Below, piece by piece: positions 26,809 to 34,834 of a stretch of DNA of 64,000 bases. This DNA comes from Enterococcus sp. BWB1-3 (lineage in GTDB: Bacteria > Bacillota > Bacilli > Lactobacillales > Enterococcaceae). Location: positions 35,011 to 99,010 of the forward strand of contig NZ_JADOEP010000016.1 in NCBI RefSeq assembly GCF_016745275.1, read 5' to 3'. A program made the position numbers and the translations under genes. Under the pieces are notes generated by a model. That model made no database searches, was not told where the DNA came from, and saw only the letters and a program-made list of their open reading frames with translations. Positions within the stretch are counted from its first letter, which is position 1; every line of letters starts with the position of its first letter.

Positions 26809-29441
26809 TGAATTTCTTCCTCCTCAGCCGATTGATTTTCCACTGGTTGTACAGCTACTATCCACCCATTCCTTTTCTGCCAGTAAAGATACAAAAGAAA
26901 CAACAGAATACAACCGACAAATAAAGAAGCACCCATCACAAAACCAGATGGCAGAAAGACAAATTCAATTGTATGCTCACCTGGCAGTACAGCAACTGAT
27001 AAAAAGGCATCTTTGAATGTTTTTACTTCTGCTTTCTCACCGTCAATATAAACTTCCCAGCCTTTATCATAAGGAATAGTTGTTAACAATACCTGTTCAT
27101 TTTCCAATGAAACCTCCGCCCGGGCTCTTCGTCCCTCCACCTGAAAATCAACACCTTTTTCCTGCATCCTTCCTGCTGCCTCAGCAAAATGTTCTGTATC
27201 AAGAAAGACTGCATCGGGGCGATACAGTTCCACTTTTTGTTGTCCTCCGGATATTTCCGCTGTCACCTGAACAGTTGTCGGCTCCTCAAAATAGCCTAAA
27301 TTATAATACTGACCACTGTTAACCAGTCCGGATTTTCGTGTGACTCCGCCAACTGTCGTTTTCACATCAATCCCTACAGAATCAGCCAGATTTGTCACAA
27401 CCAAACTAAGGTACGCCTGCTGTTTGGCCGGCACCGTTACCAGCCAGGTCACCTGCTTTGCAAGATTCGGTTCAGTCTCTGCGATACTTATGATTTGTTC
27501 TTCCTCTGTTACAACAGCATTCATTGAATTAACCAGTGTTGCTTCGCCAAAGCTGAAAAGCTCCCCCTTTATCCCAGACAGATGATTAAACAGCTCTGTC
27601 TGATTGGCAACGGCTCCGCTTTTGTAAATCTCCTCGTCAGTCCATATTCCCAGCGGCAGAGCATACTCATTTTCATATAAAGAATACTCTCCGGATTTTC
27701 CGATCTTAGTATAGCCGAACTTTAACAGCTCTCCTTTTGCCACGTTATATTTCACTCCAACCAGCGTGTCTGCCAGTAAAGTGTTGTTTTTGTAATCAAT
27801 CGTCAAGTTTGTTCCCAGAGAACGGTAACCCAACGCATTCAAATACTGAGAAGAATGTCGGTTGCGGATAGAAGAAAACATGGACACGCCATGCGAGCCA
27901 AAATTGAAGCTGGTATTCAACGACTCCACATCCAGATTTTCCAAACGGAAAAAGTTTTGTTCCTCCTGTTTCGTGCTGTCAGTCAGTGTTTTAACATTAT
28001 CGTAGGATTCTGCATATAATACTCTGGAAGGATAGCCCCAATCATAAAGAATTCCTGTCACCATATTTTTTGCATTGAATAAGGCTTCTACCCCCATTAG
28101 CAGAACCAGCAGCACTGGAACCCATTTTGACCATTTTGAGGGAGAAACCCATAAAAGCCAAAGCATTAAATAAATGATCAGCAGACCAATCGTAATAACC
28201 AGAGACTCCATTGTAATCACATCATAGCGCTTCTTATTGGCTAAAAACAGCATCAGTAAAAAGACACCGCCAATTCCCAGCACACTGTTTATCAGACGAT
28301 TACTGTCTGACTTTTCAAATTGTTCCATTCCATACCCGGCCAGCAAAATAACCAGAAAAGAGAATAGAAAACTAAATCGGAATAAAAACATATTCGGTGC
28401 ATGCAGCCCATGCCAAAAAAGATTCAAAGGATAGATATAGACACTGGCGATAAGTAAAAGTCCCAAACTCCCATATCCCAATTTTTCCTTCCACGAAATC
28501 TTTCTGCAGACAAAGTAATACACACAGAAAATCAGCGGTACCAGTCCGATATAGATAAATGGCATACTTTCGTATTTTGACGTATCATACACACCTGCCA
28601 TACTTTTAGCAATAAAATCCCATGGTCCCGTATCAGCTGTAAAAAAGTCAGTAATTTCGCTTAGACTTTCCCCATTTGTTCTCAAATCAAGAATTGCAGG
28701 TAAAATTGTCACCATGGACGCTCCGCCGGCAAGTAAAGAAGTAATCAGATAGGAAATAAATCGCCCCTTATATTTTTTCCGATTCAGCAATGTTCGTATG
28801 ACTGTATACAAAAAAGTGAAGACACCTACCATAAACGCCATATAGAAATTGGACAAGAACAGCAGCAGATAACTGGTAAACAATAAGGTCGGCTTTCTTT
28901 GATCCATCAGTCTGTGAATTCCCCAGATAATTAAAGGTAAATAGACAAATGTATCCAGCCACATGATTACTTCCGAGTAGCCTACAGCATAAGACATCAG
29001 CGAGTAAGAAATGCTTAAGCCAACTGACAGCCACCGATTCAGCGTAAACGTATGCTTGGCGAAAAACCAGAATGCCAGACCGCTTGCACCAAATTTCAAC
29101 AGTGTCAGATAATAAATTGTATCCGGCATATTGGCATTGTCAAAGAAGCCGACCAAAGGAGTGAAAATACCATTAAGATAGTATGCAGCCAATGCCCAGT
29201 AATTTAACCCTAGAGAGCCCGACCATGTATAAAAAATACTTTGTTTTCCATGAAGTACATTGTTGAAACTGGCATGGAAGTTCGCATATTGTGCAAAGGA
29301 GTCTGTCGCCAGAATACTTCTCTCACTTCCCGGATAAATTTCAATAGAATAATAGGCAACGACCATCAGCAGTACAGGAATACTGAAACTGAGAATCATT
29401 GCCAGATAGTGCTCCTTTACAAATCTCTGTAATCGTTTCAT
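26805..29441 (-). CDS. YfhO-family polytopic membrane protein
   Basis: 878 aa with about a dozen membrane segments in the first 460 residues, a large extracellular part (about 490-840) and a last membrane helix (FVMGASLFVGCILLFLLYLYW). It matches the YfhO family (PF09586): early GSERSILATDSFAQY motif, WSGSLGLNYWAL, and the late TTIPYDKGWEVYIDGEKA signature. Family members are GT-C-like enzymes; B. subtilis YfhO is needed to glycosylate lipoteichoic acid. Position after the two signal peptidases and coupling to a lipoprotein suggest it decorates or supports the surface system of this operon (inference). Confidence 0.9.
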   Translation of the reverse strand: MKRLQRFVKEHYLAMILSFSIPVLLMVVAYYSIEIYPGSERSILATDSFAQYANFHASFNNVLHGKQSIFYTWSGSLGLNYWALAAYYLNGIFTPLVGFFDNANMPDTIYYLTLLKFGASGLAFWFFAKHTFTLNRWLSVGLSISYSLMSYAVGYSEVIMWLDTFVYLPLIIWGIHRLMDQRKPTLLFTSYLLLFLSNFYMAFMVGVFTFLYTVIRTLLNRKKYKGRFISYLITSLLAGGASMVTILPAILDLRTNGESLSEITDFFTADTGPWDFIAKSMAGVYDTSKYESMPFIYIGLVPLIFCVYYFVCRKISWKEKLGYGSLGLLLIASVYIYPLNLFWHGLHAPNMFLFRFSFLFSFLVILLAGYGMEQFEKSDSNRLINSVLGIGGVFLLMLFLANKKRYDVITMESLVITIGLLIIYLMLWLLWVSPSKWSKWVPVLLVLLMGVEALFNAKNMVTGILYDWGYPSRVLYAESYDNVKTLTDSTKQEEQNFFRLENLDVESLNTSFNFGSHGVSMFSSIRNRHSSQYLNALGYRSLGTNLTIDYKNNTLLADTLVGVKYNVAKGELLKFGYTKIGKSGEYSLYENEYALPLGIWTDEEIYKSGAVANQTELFNHLSGIKGELFSFGEATLVNSMNAVVTEEEQIISIAETEPNLAKQVTWLVTVPAKQQAYLSLVVTNLADSVGIDVKTTVGGVTRKSGLVNSGQYYNLGYFEEPTTVQVTAEISGGQQKVELYRPDAVFLDTEHFAEAAGRMQEKGVDFQVEGRRARAEVSLENEQVLLTTIPYDKGWEVYIDGEKAEVKTFKDAFLSVAVLPGEHTIEFVFLPSGFVMGASLFVGCILLFLLYLYWQKRNGWIVAVQPVENQSAEEEEIQ

Positions 29442-29470
29442 GTTTAGTTCTCTCTTTCTTGTCTGTATTC

Positions 29471-30193
29471 TTAATGGACAGCCCCCATATTTGTCAATGG
29501 ATAGTAACGGTACAGCACAACCCCTTCAATCTGTGCCGAGTCAACTAAGCCAAAAACCCGGCTGTCATCAGAATGCAGCCGATTGTCACCTTCGACAAAA
29601 TAATGTCCTTTCGGAATCGTCTGATAACTGCCCAGCATATATGCAGTGTATTCTGAAACCTGAATTGTTAGGGTTCCGTCTGCCAAACTGCCTGGTTCTC
29701 TCGGCAGAATTTGAGTATCTCCTTCAGCTGTCACACTTTCTTCCGGCAGCAGATACAGTGTTGTGCCATCCAGTTGAATCTGATCACCGGGCATCCCGAT
29801 AATCCTTTTTACGTAGGACTCCCCCTTGATCTCTTTAGGTTCAAAAGTAACAATATCGTATCGTTGAATGACCTGCTGCTTCTTAACAATAATTCGATCA
29901 CCTGTTTGAAATGTCGGCGCCATTGATTGGCCATCTACTTTATGTGTTCCAAACCTCAGAAAAAAAAAGAGCAGAAGAAGCAAAAATAACAACAAGCCCC
30001 ATGTTTCTTTTTGCCTGAACCAGTTTACGAGATTTTTAGGCAGTTCTCTCCATGTTTTTGTTTTTTTTAAGTAATGAACCCGCCTTTTTATTCCGATTAA
30101 AAACTTTTGCTGCTTTTTGTTTCGCCGAACAGCAGATTGTCTCTTTTGATTCCGAGATTTTCTTTTCTTTATTTGAGTCCTTTTTTGTTGCAT
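29471..30193 (-). CDS. type I signal peptidase, catalytically complete
   Basis: 240 aa. After an unusual Lys/Arg-rich cytoplasmic N-terminus of about 75 residues comes one membrane helix (WGLLLFLLLLLFFFLRF), then the protease domain. The catalytic Ser is in GQSMAPTF and the Lys in YVKRIIGMPGD; the GDNRLHSDDSR box is intact. The frame is open to 30235, overlapping the upstream gene, but the ATG at 30193 gives a normal junction and is preferred. It sits directly downstream of a second signal-peptidase-like gene lacking the lysine. Likely dedicated to, or at least co-expressed with, the exported proteins of this operon. Confidence 0.92.
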   Translation of the reverse strand: MQQKRTQIKKRKSRNQKRQSAVRRNKKQQKFLIGIKRRVHYLKKTKTWRELPKNLVNWFRQKETWGLLLFLLLLLFFFLRFGTHKVDGQSMAPTFQTGDRIIVKKQQVIQRYDIVTFEPKEIKGESYVKRIIGMPGDQIQLDGTTLYLLPEESVTAEGDTQILPREPGSLADGTLTIQVSEYTAYMLGSYQTIPKGHYFVEGDNRLHSDDSRVFGLVDSAQIEGVVLYRYYPLTNMGAVH

Positions 30194-30215
30194 ACCTATT
30201 GTCCCTCTACTCTTC

Positions 30216-30950
30216 TTAAAACTGACGCATGGCATGGATAGGGAAGATTCTGGCCTTCACCAATCCAAAAATGTCCTCTTTTTTTACAAACCCAAAATAG
30301 CGGCTGTCCGTCGCATAAAGTCGGTTATCTCCCAGAACAAAGTAGCAGTCGTCCGGAACCCTGATTACTTCAGCGATTTCCTTCAAAGTGAAATCTTCTG
30401 TCATCGGTTCAGCAGCAGCTTCTGAAAAAACAGATGATAAAAACCGTTCTGGAATTTCTTCACCATTAATAAACAGACTGCCGTTCTTGTAATAAAGTTC
30501 CTCACCAGGTAGTCCAACAACTCGCCGAACCATTGCTTCACCCATTTCCGGCACTTCAAAATACAGCAGCTTGAAACGCTGAATAGAGTCCCATTTATAT
30601 ACAAAGAGACGGTCCTGATCATTAATCGTCGGTGTCATAGAATAACCTTCTATTTTGGGTATTCTGACAGTAACCCAGAATAGCAGACCAAAGAGTACTG
30701 CCGCAATGAGGAGAGCAATCATCAATTCTTTAATAAATGCGCCCTCTCTTCGTTTCTTTTGTTTTGTATAATTTCTCTTCGGCTGTTTTCGGTTGCTGGT
30801 TTTGCGCTGTTTCCCATTTTTTGAAACGGCAACAGTCTTTCTGTGTCCCGATTTTCTTTTCTTACTTTCCCGCAAATTTATTTTCTTAGCAGATTTTGAG
30901 TTTCTTTTTGTTTTCGTATGAGACAATCGCTGCTTTCTTTTTTTCACCAT
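30216..30950 (-). CDS. signal peptidase I-like protein lacking the catalytic lysine
   Basis: 244 aa. A long basic N-terminus (residues 1-72, rich in KKR and KRK runs) precedes one membrane helix (IALLIAAVLFGLLFWVTV) and an extracellular S26-type domain. The Ser motif is kept (EGYSMTPT) and so is GDNRLYATDSR, but the general-base Lys is replaced by Arg: MVRRVVGLPGE instead of the usual VKRVIGLPGD. Activity as a protease is therefore doubtful. Streptococcal pilus islands encode a comparable non-catalytic SipA/LepA that acts as an assembly chaperone. The ATG at 30950 is chosen (AGAGG upstream). It is adjacent to the complete enzyme, suggesting a paired function. Confidence 0.85.
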   Translation of the reverse strand: MVKKRKQRLSHTKTKRNSKSAKKINLRESKKRKSGHRKTVAVSKNGKQRKTSNRKQPKRNYTKQKKRREGAFIKELMIALLIAAVLFGLLFWVTVRIPKIEGYSMTPTINDQDRLFVYKWDSIQRFKLLYFEVPEMGEAMVRRVVGLPGEELYYKNGSLFINGEEIPERFLSSVFSEAAAEPMTEDFTLKEIAEVIRVPDDCYFVLGDNRLYATDSRYFGFVKKEDIFGLVKARIFPIHAMRQF

Positions 30951-30970
30951 CAGCACCTCTTGACCGTCTT

Positions 30971-31639
30971 TTACTGTTTTTTCTTCAATGCACCTTCATT
31001 TACATTAAAACGCTTGAATACTGTACTCTGACTTTCCTGTACTTTGACAATATCAGCAAGATATTCTTCTGCTTTCCCGACTTGCTGAAGGCTTTCAGCT
31101 GACTGCCCGTTTAAATTGACACCCAACTCTCTTAATAAAGTAAAATGCCGATTCAGCAGCTTTTGCCCATCTTCTGTTAATGTCAGATTGGCTTTTCTTG
31201 CGCCGTAACTAGCTAATTGGGAGGTGATTTCGTGCAGATTATTGCTGGATTTTTTCGGATTATCTCCATTTTGAATATTGGTAATCTGCAATGCTGCATC
31301 ATCCAGTAAATAATAGCTTTGCACCAATGCATCTGCATCTTCCGCCTGCAGATGATTCTGCTGATAATAGCGGGAATACATACCACTGGCCAGAAAGAGT
31401 CCGGCAAAAACAAGAACTATCAAACTTCGACGTCTCTGCCCTTTCCGCTTTTTTTCCAGTTGTTTACAGGCGCGTAAAAACTGTCGTCGTTTTTTCTTCT
31501 TTTTAGGCGGTTGTTTTCGCTTCAGTCGTTTCCACTTTCTACTGGTTCGCAAAAAACCAATAAAAAGGAGACAGCCAAACAGGGAAAAAAGAAGGGTGCC
31601 GGATAACAGGATGACAAATGACCAGTCTAATATACTCAT
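30971..31639 (-). CDS. two-TM membrane protein with coiled-coil ectodomain, unknown function
   Basis: 222 aa. A first membrane helix (FVILLSGTLLFSLFGCLLFIGF) is followed by a strongly basic loop (RKWKRLKRKQPPKKKKKRRQ), a second helix (SLIVLVFAGLFLASGM) and an extracellular helical region of about 130 residues. AAGGAAG precedes the ATG. It lies between the DUF916 protein gene and the signal peptidase pair, 24 nt and 20 nt from each neighbour. The basic loop resembles the basic tails of the two peptidases, so all three may dock to the inner membrane face in the same way. Not a family I recognise; a scaffold or anchor is possible. Confidence 0.72.
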   Translation of the reverse strand: MSILDWSFVILLSGTLLFSLFGCLLFIGFLRTSRKWKRLKRKQPPKKKKKRRQFLRACKQLEKKRKGQRRRSLIVLVFAGLFLASGMYSRYYQQNHLQAEDADALVQSYYLLDDAALQITNIQNGDNPKKSSNNLHEITSQLASYGARKANLTLTEDGQKLLNRHFTLLRELGVNLNGQSAESLQQVGKAEEYLADIVKVQESQSTVFKRFNVNEGALKKKQ

Positions 31640-31663
31640 ACTTCCTTTTTCCTTTCTTTCCCT

Positions 31664-32758
31664 CTATTTTCTTTTTGCTTTTCTCTGTTTTCTTAAGGCT
31701 TTCTTTTTCGTTTCTTTTTGCTTACGAATAATATGCACAATGAAGAAAATAATGACAGCAATAATCAGCATCCCGCCGGCAATTCCTCCTACCAGCAGCC
31801 AGTTAATGCCTTCTTCCTGTGTCAGCTCCACATCCTGTTTGTTGTATTTATCGGCATCTTCATCTGTGATGGTAAAGCCTTCTTCCCATTCCCATTTTCG
31901 TTCACCTGAAGTTCCAACTACTTTCGCCCGATATTCCCCCGGAACCATTTTTTCTCCGTTCATGGAAACAGCAAAATCCACCATACTATTTGGCGCCACA
32001 CGCATATTCGCTTTCTTCGTATCGTATAGAACTGTATCTGAATCCTTCGTCATAATCTGTACTTCCATCGTCAGATTTTCCAAATAGGCTGCTTCAACAT
32101 TCGAAAAATTCACAAATATACTGTTTCGATAATTGCTTAACCCTGCGTATACCTCATTCAGTTCCAAATTAGGCTCTACTACCGTATCTGTTTCAGTTAA
32201 TATCATACCGACCATAAAAGCATATTCATTAATAACACCGCTTTGTTTTTTTCGCGCTTCTTCATCAACAACCTTTTTCAGCTGAATCCCTCCGGAAATC
32301 ACACCATCATAGGTTGCTTCCGGCATGGTGATTTCAAGTTGCAAAGGAACCATACTTTTTCCCGGAACAGTCACTGTTTCCGGTGCTTTCACCAGATCAG
32401 AAAAATCATATTTTAGCGATTTGTCATTATCAATCGGGCTGGGACCATATTCTATAACACCATTACCGTTTGTTTTTGTACCATTTAGTGAAACAGCTAT
32501 GTCAAGAGGCTCTTCTCCTTCATTGGTCAATTGAATCTCCACTGTCTGCTGTTGTCCGGGAGTCATACGCAAATCAAAGTAGCCAACTTCATAATTCTGC
32601 TGATTTTCCGGTTGAATTACTTTGTAGGTAAATCCCAGCGGACTTGCCCCGTTTGCCTGCTCTGCAGAGGTTTCTTCTGCATATGTCGGTGTCGCCAAAC
32701 ACCCAATTCCTGCTATGTATAAAACGATGATCATAAGCCACCCAATTCGTCTTTTCAT
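31664..32758 (-). CDS. DUF916/DUF3324 WxL-interacting protein
   Basis: 364 aa. A signal peptide (cleavage near TPTYAEE) is followed by DUF916 (about 40-160, starting GFTYKVIQPENQ with YFDLRMTPGQQQTVEIQLTN), then DUF3324 (about 170-300), and a C-terminal membrane helix (WLLVGGIAGGMLIIAVIIFFIVHII) with a basic tail. In enterococci and lactobacilli such proteins are encoded beside WxL proteins, bind them and also bind peptidoglycan. It follows the WxL gene at 32855 after a weak terminator and is the membrane-anchored partner of this surface complex. Confidence 0.93.
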   Translation of the reverse strand: MKRRIGWLMIIVLYIAGIGCLATPTYAEETSAEQANGASPLGFTYKVIQPENQQNYEVGYFDLRMTPGQQQTVEIQLTNEGEEPLDIAVSLNGTKTNGNGVIEYGPSPIDNDKSLKYDFSDLVKAPETVTVPGKSMVPLQLEITMPEATYDGVISGGIQLKKVVDEEARKKQSGVINEYAFMVGMILTETDTVVEPNLELNEVYAGLSNYRNSIFVNFSNVEAAYLENLTMEVQIMTKDSDTVLYDTKKANMRVAPNSMVDFAVSMNGEKMVPGEYRAKVVGTSGERKWEWEEGFTITDEDADKYNKQDVELTQEEGINWLLVGGIAGGMLIIAVIIFFIVHIIRKQKETKKKALRKQRKAKRK

Positions 32759-32791
32759 GCTTTAAAAGTCCTCTCTTTCTCCTCATAAAAG

Positions 32792-32826
32792 AAGGTCGCC
32801 GACTTATAAAACCGCCGGCGAACCTT
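32792..32826 (-). terminator. hairpin between the WxL gene and the DUF916 gene
   Basis: AAGGTCGCCG (32792-32801) pairs with CGGCGAACCTT (32816-32826, one bulge), then CTTTT on the minus strand. It is likely an attenuator: it would allow more WxL transcript than downstream transcript. Confidence 0.65.
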
Positions 32827-32854
32827 ACTGGCTGATAGGTTCTTTAATTTAGAA

Positions 32855-33616
32855 TTAAAGAGTTTCAGATAATGTCCAAGTAATTACAGCGTTGTAATCA
32901 CCAGCACCCACTGCAGTTGAAGTAGGGATATTCATTGTTACAGATTCATTACCAGTTGTTTTATCGCCAAAGTTCAATTCGAACTGTCCATAACCTTTTC
33001 CGTCAACACCTGTATTACTAAGGAAATCAAATGTTGGCGTTGCTTCGCTGATTGTTCCCTGAGTTGTCAATTCACTTGCATCCGGTGTCAGTTCAGGAGA
33101 ACCAGTTTGTGTCAGGTGTGCATTTTTGTAAGTGATGCTTGATCCATTCAATGCATATCCGCTTGCAGTGTCTGTAAATTGTTGTGTCAATGTTGCAGAT
33201 AATTTATATGCATGGTTTTCCTGTGTACGCAGATCTTGGTATTTCACAAAGTTTTGTACATCAAATTCTTCAGTGCCAGCTTCAGTACTTCCTGGGTTAG
33301 CTTTAAATAGTGAAGCATCATAGTCACGTTTTGTATTGGCAGTCAATACATCATGAGATTCAAATTCCAATGGAGTAATTGCAATGATACCAAATTCTCC
33401 AGGATTGGTAACTGAAGGCAGATTTGTAATTGTTGTTCCATCGGTAACTCCCGGATCAGTTGGGATAACTCCTGAAGTGCCTGTATCAAATGTAAATTCG
33501 ATATGTCCAGTTCCTGTTTTAGCATTATCTACCGCTTTCGTTGTATTTGGCGCTGCCAATGCAACCCCTGCAGCAGCTACTAAAGCTGCTCCGCATAATT
33601 TGTGTGATAATTTCAT
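32855..33616 (-). CDS. WxL-domain surface protein
   Basis: 253 aa, secreted (signal peptide ending near ALAAPNTTKA) and attached non-covalently to peptidoglycan by the C-terminal WxL domain. The second WxL motif is ITWTLSETL at the C-terminus. The first motif position reads ENHAYKLSATL, with no Trp, so this is an incomplete pair compared with the neighbour at 33651. Other conserved parts: GHIEFTF near the mature N-terminus and FGIIAITPLEF. GGAGG precedes the ATG. Middle gene of the surface cluster; a hairpin follows. Confidence 0.92.
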   Translation of the reverse strand: MKLSHKLCGAALVAAAGVALAAPNTTKAVDNAKTGTGHIEFTFDTGTSGVIPTDPGVTDGTTITNLPSVTNPGEFGIIAITPLEFESHDVLTANTKRDYDASLFKANPGSTEAGTEEFDVQNFVKYQDLRTQENHAYKLSATLTQQFTDTASGYALNGSSITYKNAHLTQTGSPELTPDASELTTQGTISEATPTFDFLSNTGVDGKGYGQFELNFGDKTTGNESVTMNIPTSTAVGAGDYNAVITWTLSETL

Positions 33617-33650
33617 GTGTGTTTCCTCCTAGTTTGTTTGTGTGTTTTAT

Positions 33651-34454
33651 TTATGGCAACTCGGCTAATATCCAAGTTAACACCGTTGAGTAAGTGACCG
33701 GGTCCTTTTTGGTTGCCCCCGGTACGGACAACGTGATTGCACTGTTTTCCTGCATTTGTTTGTTTCCAAAGCTGCTGTCCAGCATTGGCTGGCTCTCAGC
33801 ATCAACTTTAGGCGTCAATGTACTGTCCAAACCCAATGGGTTATCATTAGATGCACCAAATGAGATTGACCATGTACCATAGCCTTTTCCAGAAGCTGCT
33901 TCCGCCAAATTATAGGTTGCGCCTATATTATCCAGTCGAATGACTTCTTTGGAAACGGTTGGTGCCGCAGCCTTGTCCTGAGTAGAATTGGTCCAAGATT
34001 TATCCAGCGATAAAACAGCCCCATTCAACTGGCTATTAGCTGTATTGGCGTTCTGAAACTGCATTTCCTGACGAACCTGGAGTGTCCATCCTAGCGCTGC
34101 CCCACGGTAATCAGATACTTGAATGAAGTTTCCTCTTGCAGCTGTTTCATCATGAAACAGCTGTGCATTTACAGGATAGACAGTATCGGTATCAGAGATT
34201 TTATTGTGCCCGGTAAAGTTAAATTGAGGAACAAAATCAATACGCAGCTTGCCGGATGTACCTGGCGATTCTCCCGGATCCGTTTCATTCTCCGGATGCT
34301 CAGGATCTTGTATCCCCTCATCATCATAATCACCGGTAAAGGTAATATGACCATCCGTTTGTCTGCTGTTTTCTGCATGAACTGTTTTCTGACCGACTGA
34401 GCTCACCCCTAAAGAAAACAGGAGAACGGTACTCATTAACCATGATTTTTTCAT
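33651..34454 (-). CDS. WxL-domain surface protein
   Basis: 267 aa. Signal peptide (to about VHAEN), then GHITFTGDYDDEG, an acidic Pro/Glu/Asp linker and a complete WxL domain with both motifs: GWTLQVRQEM and the terminal VLTWILAELP. KGYGTWSISFG is also typical. It would bind peptidoglycan and the DUF916 partner. Its ATG overlaps the stop of the small YPSTG protein gene (ATGA at 34451-34454), so the two are translationally coupled. AAGGAGG upstream. Confidence 0.95.
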   Translation of the reverse strand: MKKSWLMSTVLLFSLGVSSVGQKTVHAENSRQTDGHITFTGDYDDEGIQDPEHPENETDPGESPGTSGKLRIDFVPQFNFTGHNKISDTDTVYPVNAQLFHDETAARGNFIQVSDYRGAALGWTLQVRQEMQFQNANTANSQLNGAVLSLDKSWTNSTQDKAAAPTVSKEVIRLDNIGATYNLAEAASGKGYGTWSISFGASNDNPLGLDSTLTPKVDAESQPMLDSSFGNKQMQENSAITLSVPGATKKDPVTYSTVLTWILAELP

Positions 34455-34819
34455 TCTTCTGCCTCCTTTTTCTTCCGCTTCATCAGAAACAGGAATAAGG
34501 CAATTAAAATCAGAGCAGCTCCACTGAAGGACAAGCTTTTCTTAACCAATTCACCGGTAGATGGATACTTACCGGCAGGCTTTGCTGCTGCAGGTTCTGT
34601 ACTCCCTGAAGTGGTCGGATAAGAAGATGCCGCTGTTGAAGAATTAGTAGTTGAAGAATCAACAATTGGTGCATCTCCCTCATAAAAACCAATCTCTCCA
34701 TTCGTCTGAACAGCTCCTCCGATTTCTTCCTGTGCGTAGGCAACAGGAAGAAAGGCACCCGATAAAAGCAGCAATCCCAAGGAAGAAAACAGCAGATAAA
34801 TCAATTTTTTCACTTTCAT
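34451..34819 (-). CDS. small cell-wall-anchored protein with YPSTG sorting motif
   Basis: 122 aa. Signal peptide (ends near VAYAQEE), a short Ser/Thr-rich stalk, then a sortase sorting signal: KYPSTGE, a hydrophobic segment (GAALILIALFLFLM) and the basic tail KRKKK. The LPXTG leucine is replaced by Tyr, so recognition by the class A sortase is likely but not certain. AGGAGG points to the ATG at 34819 rather than the GTG at 34822. Small LPXTG-like proteins of this type are common in WxL clusters and may covalently tie the complex to the wall (inference). Confidence 0.88.
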   Translation of the reverse strand: MKVKKLIYLLFSSLGLLLLSGAFLPVAYAQEEIGGAVQTNGEIGFYEGDAPIVDSSTTNSSTAASSYPTTSGSTEPAAAKPAGKYPSTGELVKKSLSFSGAALILIALFLFLMKRKKKEAEE

Positions 34820-34834
34820 CACTATTCCCTCCTT

